A stretch of DNA of 64,000 nt from Euclidia mi (GCA_944739405.2 OX123182.2:66219183-66283182), one strand, 5' to 3'. Numbered from the stretch's first letter, positions 33,371 to 43,654 are shown. Notes: a model not told the origin generated them from the sequence alone. Program-made: numbers and translations.

Positions 33371-33970
33371 GTAGGATTAACACAAATTCGGTTTTTTATA
33401 GATTTTTATTGATGTATAGGGTAGATTCATGTACGAAAAATTGTAAATAGTTTTAAATCACGATTTTTATGTTGATAAGTTCACTATAAGTCTTGTTAAC
33501 AGGTTATATTATGTAACGCACCACTTAAAAACTTTGAAAGTATATTACACGCCTTTATTTACTTTGTTTATATTTTTTCGAAGCAAAAGTACGCGACGGG
33601 TCAACTACCGTTTTGACATCCGTGACGTCACTATTTATAATTTTTTGGTTTAGACCTGTAAAGAAGGAAAGTTTTTTTTACCATATCTTATGGTAAAAAA
33701 AATAGTTCATACTCAATTCAAATCTGAAGCAGTATTAGCAAAGACGAGTAAATAAAAGTAAAATAAAAAGAAAACGTTTGATAGTTTATATTAGCATACA
33801 GTAAGTAAGCTATGAAGAAATAAGGAGTAAACATGAGTAAAACCAAATTAAAATCATAGTATCAAAAATACCATAGTTAGTATAGTTTAGAAAACATTTG
33901 ATGGATATAATATAGGTTGTATGTTTGCATACTCTTGCTTAGCAGCACTAACTAAGCTAGTTAGAGCTTT
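33371..33970. other. AT-rich interval, nothing recognised
   Basis: No frame or repeat terminus seen apart from simple A/T runs. Confidence 0.5.
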
Positions 33971-34192
33971 TCATACTGGACCGCGGTCATCATGGGATGA
34001 GCGAAGTGTGAAAAGTGACTGCTTCCAGCGGTTAGCGCCAAGTGTCTCTGCTTCCTGGCTGTTGTAGATCCGCAGCTCTATGTAAAACTGACCGCTTCGC
34101 GTCGGATCACGTTGCAGTGTGTATTCGGAACCCACACTCCGTACCAGATAACTTTTTAGAGCAGCAGCTCTAACAGGCTCTGCCCCATCGCC
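33971..34192 (-). CDS. Candidate last exon of an unidentified spliced gene
   Basis: Reads GDGAEPVRAAALKSYLVRSV through RSGQFYIELRIYNSQEAETL to a stop at 33,971 (74 codons with the stop). It is preceded on the minus strand by a good acceptor, TTTTTTTAATTTTCCAG, ending at 34,193. The phase matches the donor of the upstream exon at 34,786. Composition is coding-like and far less AT-biased than its surroundings. It could be a Polinton gene with introns, a captured host gene fragment or an unrelated insertion. No family recognised. Confidence 0.45.
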   Translation of the reverse strand, partial: GDGAEPVRAAALKSYLVRSVGSEYTLQRDPTRSGQFYIELRIYNSQEAETLGANRWKQSLFTLRSSHDDRGPV

Positions 34193-34489
34193 CTGGAAAA
34201 TTAAAAAAATATATATCAATTTAACGATATTTTGCATTAGATATCTATTATATAGGTAAAATATTATTTTTATTAAAAGTTATCGCTGAGGTTACTAGAC
34301 CTACTTTATAAATATAATATACTATTCTACACTGATTCTAAAGACTGGCTCAGTTGTTATATGTATGTATAACTTCCAGAAGACTAAAACATCAATTTAA
34401 CATACTGTTAGCCTGAAAACGAATCTAACTGTATAAAGTCAGTACAAATGAGGTAGATACCTATAAAGAATACGTGCCTCTAATAAAAT

Positions 34490-34648
34490 ATTATAATAAT
34501 ATTCAACATTTACACAGCACCATCAAATACACCCAGAGCAAAACAAACATTCATGTTCATGCACACAAATATCCGGGTTGTGCGGGAATCGAACCCGCGA
34601 CCCCGTCAGTCGATTACACTTACCTACTACTACACCATTGAGGTCTTA
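34490..34648 (-). mobile_element. tRNA-derived SINE, copy 1
   Basis: On the minus strand it has a tRNA-like head with B box GGGTTCGATTCCCGC and A-box-like GGTGTAGTAGTAGG. A body follows: TTTGTGTGCATGAACATGAA, ATGTTTGTTTTGCTCTGGGT. The same body is at 35,030-35,215. It lies in the intron of the candidate spliced gene. Confidence 0.75.
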
Positions 34649-34785
34649 TTTAATTTAAACACATTTTGTTTATATTATGATCATGGACTTTCAATATCAG
34701 GTAAAATACTAAGCGATTGCTGCTAGAGCACACTATTTAACAAGGACATTTTTAAATTAAAAAGTATTAGATGTTTAAGCCTTAC

Positions 34786-35005
34786 CTCAGAATCTGAAAA
34801 TATTGAGCGGTATTTTCGAGCAGTAACTGATGCAGGTTCGGTTTCGGAGTCATCAGATAAATCACGTGGAGGCGCAATTTTCTTATTTTGTTTAGGTTTG
34901 GTGCTGCTAGATTTCCTTTTCATAGATATTTGTCCCTTTTCACCGCTCGTACTTGCTTGCAAAGTAATCTGCTCCGTGTCAGAGTCAAAAGGATTGCGAG
35001 ATGAC
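34786..35005 (-). CDS. Candidate internal exon of the same unidentified gene
   Basis: Bounded on the minus strand by an acceptor (TATATTTTTCAG, ending at 35,006) and a donor (GAG|GTAAGG at 34,786/34,785). It encodes a charged, low-complexity region: SSRNPFDSDTEQITLQASTS, KRKSSSTKPKQNKKIAPPRD, LSDDSETEPASVTARKYRS. The exon is 220 bp; the first base completes a codon from an earlier exon that I could not find. The basic/acidic serine-rich composition suggests a nuclear or disordered region. Function unknown. Confidence 0.4.
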
Positions 35006-35029
35006 CTGAAAAATATATAATATAATAAT

Positions 35030-35295
35030 AATAATAATATAATAATATTCTACCACATTCACACAACACCATCTAGTCCCAAACTAAGCAGAGCTTGTAC
35101 ATACTATGGGTACTAGATAATGGATAAACATACATATATACTTTTTTTTGTAAATACATACATATTATACATAGAAACACCCAGACCAAGACAAACATCC
35201 ATGTTCACGCACACAAATGTTTGACTTGAGCGGGAATCGACCCCGCGACCTTCGGCGTGGCAGTCGCTTACACTCCGCGCCAACCGGTCGTCGGT
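35030..35295 (-). mobile_element. tRNA-derived SINE, copy 2
   Basis: Minus-strand head GGTTGGCGCGGAGTGTAAGC (A box) and GGGGTCGATTCCCGC (B box). The body TTTGTGTGCGTGAACATGGA is shared with copy 1, and the sequence ends in an ATT/TTA-rich microsatellite near 35,020-35,045. Longer than copy 1, so probably nearer full length. Confidence 0.78.
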
Positions 35296-36415
35296 TTCGG
35301 ACGAAATTTTTTAACATTGTTATAAGTAATGATTAATTAGAATATAGGTAACAAAAATAATCTCTGTAAAATGCTTTACTATTAAGTAACTTTAGTTAAA
35401 GTAGGATAACTTATTATTAATTGAAATTTAGACAATATTATAACGGATTAGTTACTTGTAATAGGTCTTATTTGCCGTTAAAATAATTTTTCGTTGTAAA
35501 TACTATGTATTACCTATAGAAAACTCTCTGAAATTCAAGAATAGAAATCATACTTTAATGTTGTATAAAATAGAATGTACATTTATTACTGTATTAGCAA
35601 ATAATTTACCAGCTTTAAAGTTTTAGGGGATATGAACACATTATTCTGAAATATATATTTGAAATATTAATATTATTGGATATATTACTAACTAATACAA
35701 ATAAAACATAAAAATGAAATACATATGTACATACTTATTGTCGCTGATCTTGTCACTCAACACAAACAATTCACTTTACACTTTATTCCTGTCGGTACCA
35801 CAAAATTTCTGGATGCACACCTCAGTGATCACTTTTTATATCGCTATGAATTAAGGTAGCTACTACATTAAATATTGCGCAGCTAGATGTAAATATGCCG
35901 TCAATGATATATTGATATTTCAATCCTATGTACTAGTCAAATACAGTCGATATTTAATTAATCATATACGCTTACTATGCGCACAGCCTTTGATTCCTTA
36001 TTTTGGTAGTGGCGACACGATGTCGCAGATACCTGAGACGAAATTCTAAAAAGGAAGTCGTATGTACTCTACTATTCTACTGGTAATCTTTGTGAGTATC
36101 ACATTTAAATAGTTAATACAATTTTTAAAGCGAACACCAGTATAATTTTAACTATGTTTTTTACATAAAGCAATAATTTTAAGAAAATTGCAATTTATTG
36201 ATATAAGTTAGGTATAACTGAATTACCAACATTTTGCTAAAGTTTAGTATAGTATAGATAAATTATAGTATACTAAGGACAATGAAAAAATAAAACACGG
36301 TTATTAGTCTATATATCTACTTAATATGAAATATATTTGTACCTGTTATTTTATTTCTATAATTAAAAACATTATTTTCTACACTTATTTAAACAAAATA
36401 CTAACGCTGAAGTTG
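35296..36415. other. AT-rich interval, nothing recognised
   Basis: No coding signal or known repeat. Confidence 0.5.
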
Positions 36416-36658
36416 AAAATATTTTCATCATCATAATCAGCCATTAACAGTCCAGCGACTAGGCCTCTCCTTTGAAAGGAGGAACTGCCCTACTATACCA
36501 CGCTGGCCAAACGGGTTGGTATAGGGTTTGTATCAAGTTTTCCTTCTCTTACAGTGCTGTTCTCTGCATAATATCCTCCCTCTGTAGGCTCTTACGACAC
36601 CCATGGGATGATATTATGGGGTGGTGACATTTCGTATTCTTAATCCTTCATCACACGG
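36416..36658. repeat. Dispersed ~230-bp repeat, copy 1
   Basis: Starts CATCATCATAATCAGCC and contains CTAGGCCTCTCCTTTGAAAG, CGCTGGCCAAACGGGTTGG, GGCTCTTACGACACCCATGG. A close copy in the same orientation is at 45,928-46,158. The CATCATCA...GGCCTCTCC sentence is the reverse of the usual 3' end of lepidopteran RTE LINEs. Confidence 0.8.
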
Positions 36659-37554
36659 ATAGTTTATACAAAGTTAATAAACTTAGACAGTTTTTACTTT
36701 CTAAATTATAAACATTGTTATCTAAGATATCCAAATAGCATACATACATCTCGTAAAATCTATAGGTATTTACTCTTATTAAAATTTTGGTTAAATGTGT
36801 GGTTTTCGTAGTTCAAGTGTCACCAATAAAGCGCGATTGACTGTACTATAGCTACATAATTATTCTACTACTCTACTACCTTTAGGTTGAAATAAAGAAT
36901 TATCCAATATGTAACATAATAATATTAACCTATCCGTAGGTAATAAAGCCCTATCCGTAATAAAGCCAAATTTTCAGAGTTCGTTTGGATATAATTTTAT
37001 CACTTAATATTTCTTTAAACTAAGTTTAAGTTTCTTTACAATATCTCAATTAGCCGGATCGAAACGAACCTAATAAGTTATTACGAATGTTATTCAAACC
37101 ATGCAACAGACGGTCGGTCGCATCGAGAAACATCTTATCATCTCATCATAACTTTATAACATGTAGCTATTATTTTATAAGTAATGAAACTTGAGTATGT
37201 AGTATACATTAGCATTATCATCGCAATGTAGAAACGATGGTTGTACTCCACCGTGACTGTGGTATCTAAGTAACGATGCATCGGTAAATGAAATTACAAT
37301 ATTATTATTTCGTGCGCATTCGCAGACCTCGCATATCATAACAGCAGTAGGTTAAACAGCAGTAGGTAACTTTCACAAAGGTTTCGGGTTCGATTGCATT
37401 CATACAGTATACTCTACGATCAGATTGTGCAGGTGCAAAGGCTAGGTACATGGATCATAGTCCGCTCGCTCGGTGTCCTGTAGATTAGGCATAGTGAGCT
37501 TAGGTTACATACATATCGATTGTAAGATTCGAGATGTAAAATGTCAAAACATGT
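36659..37554. other. Interval between repeat and right Polinton TIR
   Basis: AT-rich, no gene recognised. Polintons usually carry an integrase near one end; none is visible here. Confidence 0.5.
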
Positions 37555-37718
37555 TCACGCATCCGATTCGATGCAATCAGATTACTATACCTACACATTG
37601 TCATGTAACATTCAGATCATATCAGTAATGCTCGATAAAATTAATTGGGGATTCTGGAATCATGCAGTTCGAGCGAAGCGAGAACAAATGATTCCAGAAT
37701 CCCCAATTATACCCTACT
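37555..37718 (-). repeat. Polinton right TIR
   Basis: Reverse complement of the left TIR, with terminal CCCTACT. The first 30 bp are identical to the left TIR; inner parts differ at scattered positions. Confidence 0.85.
37643..37708. repeat. Polinton right terminal hairpin
   Basis: Perfect 21-bp arms 37,643-37,663 and 37,688-37,708, 24-nt loop 37,664-37,687. The loop is in the same plus-strand orientation as at the left end, hence flipped with respect to the inverted TIR. Confidence 0.95.
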
Positions 37719-38886
37719 GTTGTTGCGGACATACTTTCCCGTATCGATGAAGTACATACACCCGTTGATCCAGATGAGATCGCCAAAGCTCAGGAATCAG
37801 ATCCTGAGCTTGCCCAATATCTTAGCGAAGATTCTTCTTTGCGCATCAAACGTATGAGTATACCCGGCAGTCGTATAGATTTGTACTGCGATGTCAGCAC
37901 AGCGACTCCCCGGCCGTTCATACCTAAACCCCTACGCAAACGAATCTTCGACACGTTGCACTCGCTCTGTCATCCCGGTGCTAACGCTAGCGCAAAACTT
38001 ATAGCACAACGCTACGTTTGGCCACAGATGAGGAAAGACTGCCGCGAGTGGGCTAAGGCATGTTTGGCTTGCCAGCGCACGAAGATAAGTCGACACGTCT
38101 CATCACCATTAGGTACCCTCGACTTACCTTCAGCGCGATTCAAATATGTCCATCTAGACCTCATCGGGCCACTACCTCCATCCAATGAATATCGGTATTG
38201 CTTGACACTCATCGATCGCTTCACGCGATGGGTCGAAGTTATCCCCCTTATCGATATTACGGCGAAATCTGTGGCACAAGCGTTCCTGTCGGGATGGGTT
38301 GCTCGATTCGGTTGTCCTACTGATATCGTAACTGATCGCGGTAGGCAATTTGAGTCAGCACTTTTCCGTCACCTGTCTCAGTCCATCGGTTTTAAACACC
38401 GTAAGACCACTGCTTACCACCCGCAGTGCAACGGGTTAGTCGAACGTTTTCATAGGCAGTTAAAAACGGCTATCAAATGCCATGCTGACACGCATTGGAC
38501 GGAAATTTTGCCATTCGTGTTACTCGGTGTTCGTAGCTCTTATAAAGAAGACTTACAATCTTCTTCGGCGGAGCTAGTGTACGGCGAGTCTCTACGACTG
38601 CCGGGCGAATTCTTCGGTCACAAAAGTGATAATTGTGCGACGGACATAACGGATTTTACAGCGCGCATTAGATCATTCGCTAACAATTTACAACCGGTCC
38701 CAACTACACATCACTGTTCTAATAAAATATTTATTCATAAGGACCTCTCGTCTTGTTCTCACATCTTCCTTCGGGACGACGTAGTGAGGGGTGCACTTCA
38801 ACCCGCGTACACTGGTCCCTACGAAGTGATCGACAGAGGTGCTAAAACTTTTAAAATAAAAGTTAAAGGCAAGATCGTTACGATAC
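37719..38886 (+). pseudogene. gypsy pol, integrase
   Basis: Continues the RNase H with [12 protein letters not shown], then the integrase: an HHCC-like zinc domain ([23 protein letters not shown]), the catalytic core with [11 protein letters not shown] (first Asp), [13 protein letters not shown] (second Asp) and [16 protein letters not shown] (Glu), and C-terminal [18 protein letters not shown]. About 385 codons are open. The last motif, GKIVT, is interrupted at 38,887 by a LINE. Intactness here contrasts with the damaged gag and protease. Confidence 0.92.
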
Positions 38887-40176
38887 TTGATACTTGATGG
38901 CACGGGCTGTTTCCGCAACTCCACGTCTTGGTGTGTATTTTGCGTGCGGGTGGGAATGGTGTCGTCATTCCAGCCACCCCAGCTCTTTGAGGAAGGCCAG
39001 CAGACTCTTGATGTGGCCCACTGCTTCCCTCAGGGTGCTGTGTCTTGTCAGGTACTGCTGCCTGTACTGTGCGACCTCAGGGCAGTCGAGGAGCAGGTGG
39101 GCTGCCGTCTCGTCTGCTGCCATACAGGCCCTGCACAGCGGGCTGTCGGTAATACCTATTTACTATAAATAGGTGTTTATTAAGGAATCCGTGTCCTGTG
39201 TAGGCGGCCGTGACAGTCCGCAGTTGTTGTTTGGACAGCCGGAGGATTTGTTTAGCTATCTTACCGTCTACTGCGGGAAGAGCCTCCTTGGCCTGCCTAC
39301 ATGTTTCAATACCAATCCAGGACTGGTTGTGTTGGGTCCTGGTCCTATTTCTTACCAGGTTGCGATAAAATCCAGAAGGGAGGGGAATAATGGGCTCGGG
39401 TCCCACCACCTCTAAAGTGGCCCCTCTTCTGGCAAGTACGTCGGCTGCGTCATTCCCTCTAGAGCCACTGTGGCCCTTGATCCATTGCAGTGTTAATTTG
39501 TTTTGTTTACCTACCTCTGTTAGTTTCTGGTGGCATTCAAGCGTGAGCGCCGAGGTGATAGTATGGCTTTTGAGGGCTGAGAGGACTGCTTTACTATCTG
39601 AGAGGATCCTAATGGATCGTTCCCTTACCTCACGTGCCATGATTGCTGTGGCAGCTAGGATTATGCCAAAACATTCGGCCTGGTAGACCGTGTTGTAGGC
39701 TCCCAGCGGTGCTGCGATGTTGATATTTAGGTCCTCGGAGAATACTCCTGAACCCGTACCTGTATCCGTCTTAGACCCATCTGTGAAGATCGTGAGCTCG
39801 TGATTAACCGCTCCTTCGTGTAGATCCTCGTACAGTTGGATTTTGTATTTCTTGTCGAACACAAATTGTTTCGGTATTTGGTCGCCAATGGCTTGTGTGA
39901 GAGGAACTTCTTTAAAGAGTGTATTTAAGTTGCTAGTGTGCGGTGTGTTGGTGACTTTCCAGAGCTTCAGAGCTCTTAGCCGGACCGCCGACATCGTTGC
40001 TTCTTGTTGTATAAACAGGTGCAATGGGGGCAGGTCCAGCAACACTTCGAGTGCCGCTGTAGGTGTAGTTTTCATGCAGCCCGTGGCCGCTAGGCATGCA
40101 AGTCTTTGTAGCTTTTGAAGCTTGTTGTCGGCCGTTATTAGGTTGGTCCGAGGCCACCACACTACTCTTCGTCGTC
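38887..40176 (-). mobile_element. 5'-truncated LINE with RNase H, inserted at the integrase C-terminus
   Basis: Flanked by an imperfect 13-14-bp target duplication: ATCGTTACGATAC (38,874-38,886) and ATCGTCACGGTATC (40,177-40,190). The 3' end at the left carries a short repeated ATCAAGT tail in place of poly(A). Confidence 0.85.
39077..40162 (-). CDS. LINE ORF2 C-terminal part with RNase H domain
   Basis: 361 codons, open. An RT-connection region (LQRLACLAATGCMKTTPTAA, LEVLLDLPPLHLFI) is followed by RNase H: ELTIFTDGSKTDTGTGSGVF (Asp), YQAECFGIILAA (Glu), RILSDSKAVLSAL (Asp), LQWIKGHSGSRGNDAADVLA (His/Asp). All four catalytic acids are present. A Cys/His-poor tail follows (LRTVTAAYTGHGFLNKHLF). 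LINEs with such an RNase H belong to the I group in the broad sense. The RT itself is missing through 5' truncation. Confidence 0.88.
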   Translation of the reverse strand: MWWPRTNLITADNKLQKLQRLACLAATGCMKTTPTAALEVLLDLPPLHLFIQQEATMSAVRLRALKLWKVTNTPHTSNLNTLFKEVPLTQAIGDQIPKQFVFDKKYKIQLYEDLHEGAVNHELTIFTDGSKTDTGTGSGVFSEDLNINIAAPLGAYNTVYQAECFGIILAATAIMAREVRERSIRILSDSKAVLSALKSHTITSALTLECHQKLTEVGKQNKLTLQWIKGHSGSRGNDAADVLARRGATLEVVGPEPIIPLPSGFYRNLVRNRTRTQHNQSWIGIETCRQAKEALPAVDGKIAKQILRLSKQQLRTVTAAYTGHGFLNKHLFIVNRYYRQPAVQGLYGSRRDGSPPAPRLP

Positions 40177-40350
40177 ATCGTCACGGTATCCGTAGACCGT
40201 TTGAAACCGGCCTACATATTGCGCGATAACGACACCACGCCCACTAATACAAGTACACAACAACCAGTATTAGAATCGCCTCCCACTCCAGTCGGTAAAA
40301 CTACGCGTTTGGGCCGCCGGGTTCGATTCCCAGACTTTAATCGCCCGTAA
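40177..40350 (+). pseudogene. gypsy pol, C-terminal tail
   Basis: Resumes at the target duplication with VSVDRLKPAYILRDNDTTPT and ends LGRRVRFPDFNRP, the usual pol ending of this clade. Only 19 bp then separate the stop from the 3' LTR. No convincing polypurine tract is visible. Confidence 0.85.
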
Positions 40351-40369
40351 ACGGTCTCCGGTGTTTTGA

Positions 40370-40828
40370 TGTGGCGGACCTAGACACAAATCATATTAAA
40401 TTTAAGTAAATAAAAGTATTTATCTATTTTAAGTATATTCACACACATACAGCGTCACCTTACACAATATCTATCTATCTATCATACGTATATATGTAGT
40501 TATAAAATATTATGTTATCCTCTGTCTCTGTCTGCCGTTCATTGATAAAGAGCCTCGTGACGTAGACATTCCGATCGCGATGCCGGCGCAGGTGCAGACG
40601 GCCGTTGGACCTCCTCGCCAGTCACATCCTATGCTTGACGCGGAACGCACGCTCGGTTGTTTTATATTCGTATTACGATCACGCCATTTGCTTGTCGGGA
40701 CTCAGCTGTACTGTACTTACGCCTTACCTTACTGCTTATACTATCTATTGTGCCTGTATCCTGTGCTTTGGAAATTATACGCTTTCAAAACTCAAGCTCT
40801 CTCTCCTTCATATTTCATCACATCTGCA
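40370..40828 (+). repeat. 3' LTR of the gypsy element
   Basis: 459 bp, TG...CA ends, about 98% identical by eye to the 5' LTR. Confidence 0.92.
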
Positions 40829-42650
40829 CCCCACACGGGTGCAGCCCCATAGGTCTTTATAAAGGTTTTCGTAGTACAGTCACCATCTCCCGGTAACTTG
40901 GTCTATTTCGGTCAGTAATCTACCGTCAGTATCCTCAATCGCCCAGATTTTTGGCCTAAACTCTCGTGTTATGGTCTTCACTTTTAGAAATGGATCTCTT
41001 GTGTGGCAAGTACCTGCATGATCCTCAATACCTTAGCATATAGAGTTTAGAGATTGGTTATGATCTCTGCGGCATAGACATTGTACCTTTTTTGAGAGGA
41101 GTCTATACTGGGCTCGTTCTAAGTCACCTCTGGCTGCCACTAGGTTTTTTCTCTCCTTGATCACCTGCCAGGTCTCGTTCGTAATTCACGCATTCCTTGG
41201 AGTCTCGCTGTCTCGAGAATGCTTTTGGACTTCTTTTCGTACTAAGTATCAGATCTTTGACTCTATTCCAATACCAATTGGTATTGGAATCTCATTCTAA
41301 TTCTAATTAGCTCATACCTATCTATGTCTGCACTTTCCTCCGGCGCTAACCTCTTAGTGTTTTCCACGAAACAGTCCCGGAACAAAGAAAGTGTTTGTTG
41401 TGATGGTTGATCTTGGCGTTCAGCTATAGTTCTTAAGCATCTTTTGAGTTTGATGGACATCTCTGCCAACGGTAGCTTGTGATCGCTTCCGCAATCAGCC
41501 TAGTGCTGATTGCGGTAGCGGTAAGTTTTAGTGTTGCTGATGCAGGACTTCCATCGCTTTGCAACAGCAATGTAGTCAATTTGATTTCTAAATCGATCAC
41601 CTGGCATTACCCACGTATACAGACGTCTTGGATGATTCTGGTAACAGGTATTCAATATAGTGAGAGAGTTCTGCGCACAAAATTGTAGCCACATTTCACC
41701 TCTTTCATTCCTTTCTCCCAGTCCATACTTTCCTACGACTTCCGTTAGATGGTCATCGTGAAGTGTTGATGCGACTTTTGCATTCAGATCTCCCATCAGA
41801 ACCGTGATATCTCGTCTAGGCAGAGCATCAGAGTATCCTCTAGCAACCTGTAGAAGTCCTCAATTTCAGCTTCCGATGACTGCGATGTTGGTGCATACAC
41901 TACGACTAGATTTACGCGACATGGTTTTGTGTTTAATCTCATAGTCATTATGCGATCACTCACTGGGTTGTATCCAAGGACCGATTTATGAACAACCGAA
42001 GACATACAGATACCAACGCCATTCCGACTTTCATTTTCAAGCCCAGAAAAGCATAGAGTGTGGCCTGAGGGTGTTGTGTAGAAACCTGATCCTCTCATGT
42101 GTGTTTCTGTAATGCCTAGAATCTCCACATCATAGCTTTTCTGTTCTCTACCTATAATTTCCACTTTCCCTGATTGGAGCATGCCTCGTACATTCCATGT
42201 CCCCATTTTGATCTTATTGCGCAATTGTAAGGGGTTTCTTTGGCGTTGGACATTGTTGTTATCACCAGTAGCATGATGTTCACACTGAGCCTGATGTGTC
42301 ACTACAGTGGACCCAGTAGCATACTTCACACCATGCGACCTGGAATCGGCACGGCACCGGGTGGTAGCCGGATCGTATGCCATCGCTCTATTACTTCCTT
42401 GCACTTTCATGACGGGTTTCTTGGGAACATAGTGCAGTGGTTTCCGGATGCCTTCTGCAGCGCAGTGATGTTATATGGCCATTCAGAGCGCCCTGCTGCC
42501 AGCGCCCGAAATCCAGATCCCTTTTCTCCCCATCTGCTTGTCGATCTACATCTCCAAGGAATTGGGTACCACAATCTCGAATATAAGTTGCCCGACGTAA
42601 CAGGCTTCACCGCGAGTAGGTTGGGAGTGGAGTTGGTGGAGAGAGGCTGA
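40829..42650 (-). pseudogene. RTE-clade LINE, endonuclease part
   Basis: Minus strand, 5' half of the element whose RT is at 9,360-10,692. The endonuclease starts MGTWNVRGMLQSGKVEIIGR (about 42,206) with ILGITETHMRGSG, GVGICMSSVVHKSV, VNLVVVYAPTSQSS. A frame break near 41,800 is followed by LMGDLNAKVAS, YGLGERNERGEMWLQFC, LYTWVMPGDRFRNQIDYI. The linker continues to YYENLYKDLWGCTRVG at 40,829. The similarity to CFDP2-like proteins points to RTE/BovB. Several stops and two perfect inverted duplications (41,265-41,290; 41,489-41,515) lie inside. Confidence 0.85.
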
Positions 42651-43654
42651 GTGACTGTTCTTCATACGAGTCATGTATTGCGCGTCATCCACCCTTGAAC
42701 CCCATTAAGCTAGTTACAAGCATTTTAATATTACTTTCTAGTCACAAAGAGCCAGTGACCTCACTTCTTCCTATCTCGATATTTGTCGGCCTCATACAAT
42801 CATTTTGCGAAAAAGGGATTGAATATCACCTTTTACTTACTCTAAACGCTTATAACTATTTAATAAATAGTACAACCGTTGTTTAATAGATCAGAAAAAA
42901 CGTCTATTATCTGTAGAAAATACAAGTCGTTATTTTGATAGCAGGCATTACTTTAATCTAGGGCATAACAATCGATCTCTCGATATAGGAAAACAATAAC
43001 GCATGACTAAATGTATTAGGTGAACAATAATTTGCAGCTGCAAATTGAAAGCAACACAATCATTTTACATCGGACACACGCAGTAAATATCATATTCATG
43101 TATGTATTTCAGGCTAACGTAGCGGACAATCAGCCAGCTTAGTGCTAACTAGCCTCTGTACGTTTTAAGCCGTAGCAATAATTGAGAATTATTCGTATGT
43201 TGATAGGTAATCTAAAATGTCCGTGATGAATGTACGTGATAGCAATTTTATTTACTTGGAAATTTTAGATTACGATACGACCAGAAGTCAGAATATGAAC
43301 TCCAGCGGCATGCTAGGTCAGCTGCTGGAGTCGCTACATAATTAGAAAAGCTGACGTACGTCGTATAGTGCAAAAAGGTGAGAAAAAAATATTCGTACAT
43401 TGATAAATAATTATTTATCACTTGGAAAGATAGGAGAGTGTAGGCGTAACAGAAAAACGCAGAAGGAGGAAGTATTGCAGTAGTAAAGATGCCGTACCTT
43501 TACTACTGCACACTATTTTGATTTTTCTTACGGGATCGCGGCAACACATGATTCGAGAGTCCCGACACTACGAGACGCCGATGGATACCTTTTAGTGGGT
43601 AGACCCCAAACGCTTGCTGAGGAGAGCCTCACTGCTTGTCCCCCTTTTTTATGT
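42651..43654. other. Intergenic, nothing recognised
   Basis: One perfect 13-bp inverted repeat at 43,476-43,488/43,498-43,510 (TGCAGTAGTAAAG). No gene. Confidence 0.5.

Larger units (their letters stand above)
14806..37718 (-). mobile_element. Polinton/Maverick DNA transposon, ~22.9 kb, degenerate
   Basis: Both termini read AGTAGGGTATAATTGGGG inward. 5'-AG ends and a 6-bp target duplication are the Polinton hallmarks. The flanking 6-mers are GTCGTT (14,800-14,805) and GTTGTT (37,719-37,724). Removing the element and one 6-mer restores the gypsy frame (two Val codons), which proves the boundaries. Inside are a protein-primed DNA polymerase B, a capsid-like fragment and a small conserved ORF, all minus and all near the left end. 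I found no recognisable integrase, FtsK-like ATPase or protease. The rest is filled with satellite DNA and later insertions. Confidence 0.88.
10693..40828 (+). mobile_element. Ty3/gypsy LTR retrotransposon, CsRn1/Kabuki-type, with four nested insertions
   Basis: Direct LTRs at 10,693-11,152 and 40,370-40,828 start TGTGG and end TCTGCA. By eye they differ by about nine substitutions and one 1-base indel. Between them, in plus orientation, are gag, protease, reverse transcriptase, RNase H and integrase in gypsy order. The gag zinc finger is CX2HX9CX3C, the unusual CHCC type of the CsRn1/Kabuki clade. Insertions split it at 12,933-13,872, 14,374-14,616, 14,806-37,718 and 38,887-40,176. No clear target duplication flanks the LTRs, and no tRNA-Trp primer site is recognisable after the 5' LTR. 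It lies inside an RTE LINE. Confidence 0.9.

Noticed and set aside
34563..34640. Functional tRNA gene (GGGTTCGATTCCCGC B box)
   Set aside because: No foldable cloverleaf was found, and a SINE body follows that is shared with 35,030-35,215.
38012..38924. Minus frames across the gypsy integrase
   Set aside because: Shadows of the integrase frame, which has all catalytic motifs on plus.
10688..40833. Target-site duplication of the gypsy element
   Set aside because: The flanks GGGTC and CCCCAC do not match, so no duplication is claimed; insertion into the RTE is argued from protein continuity alone.
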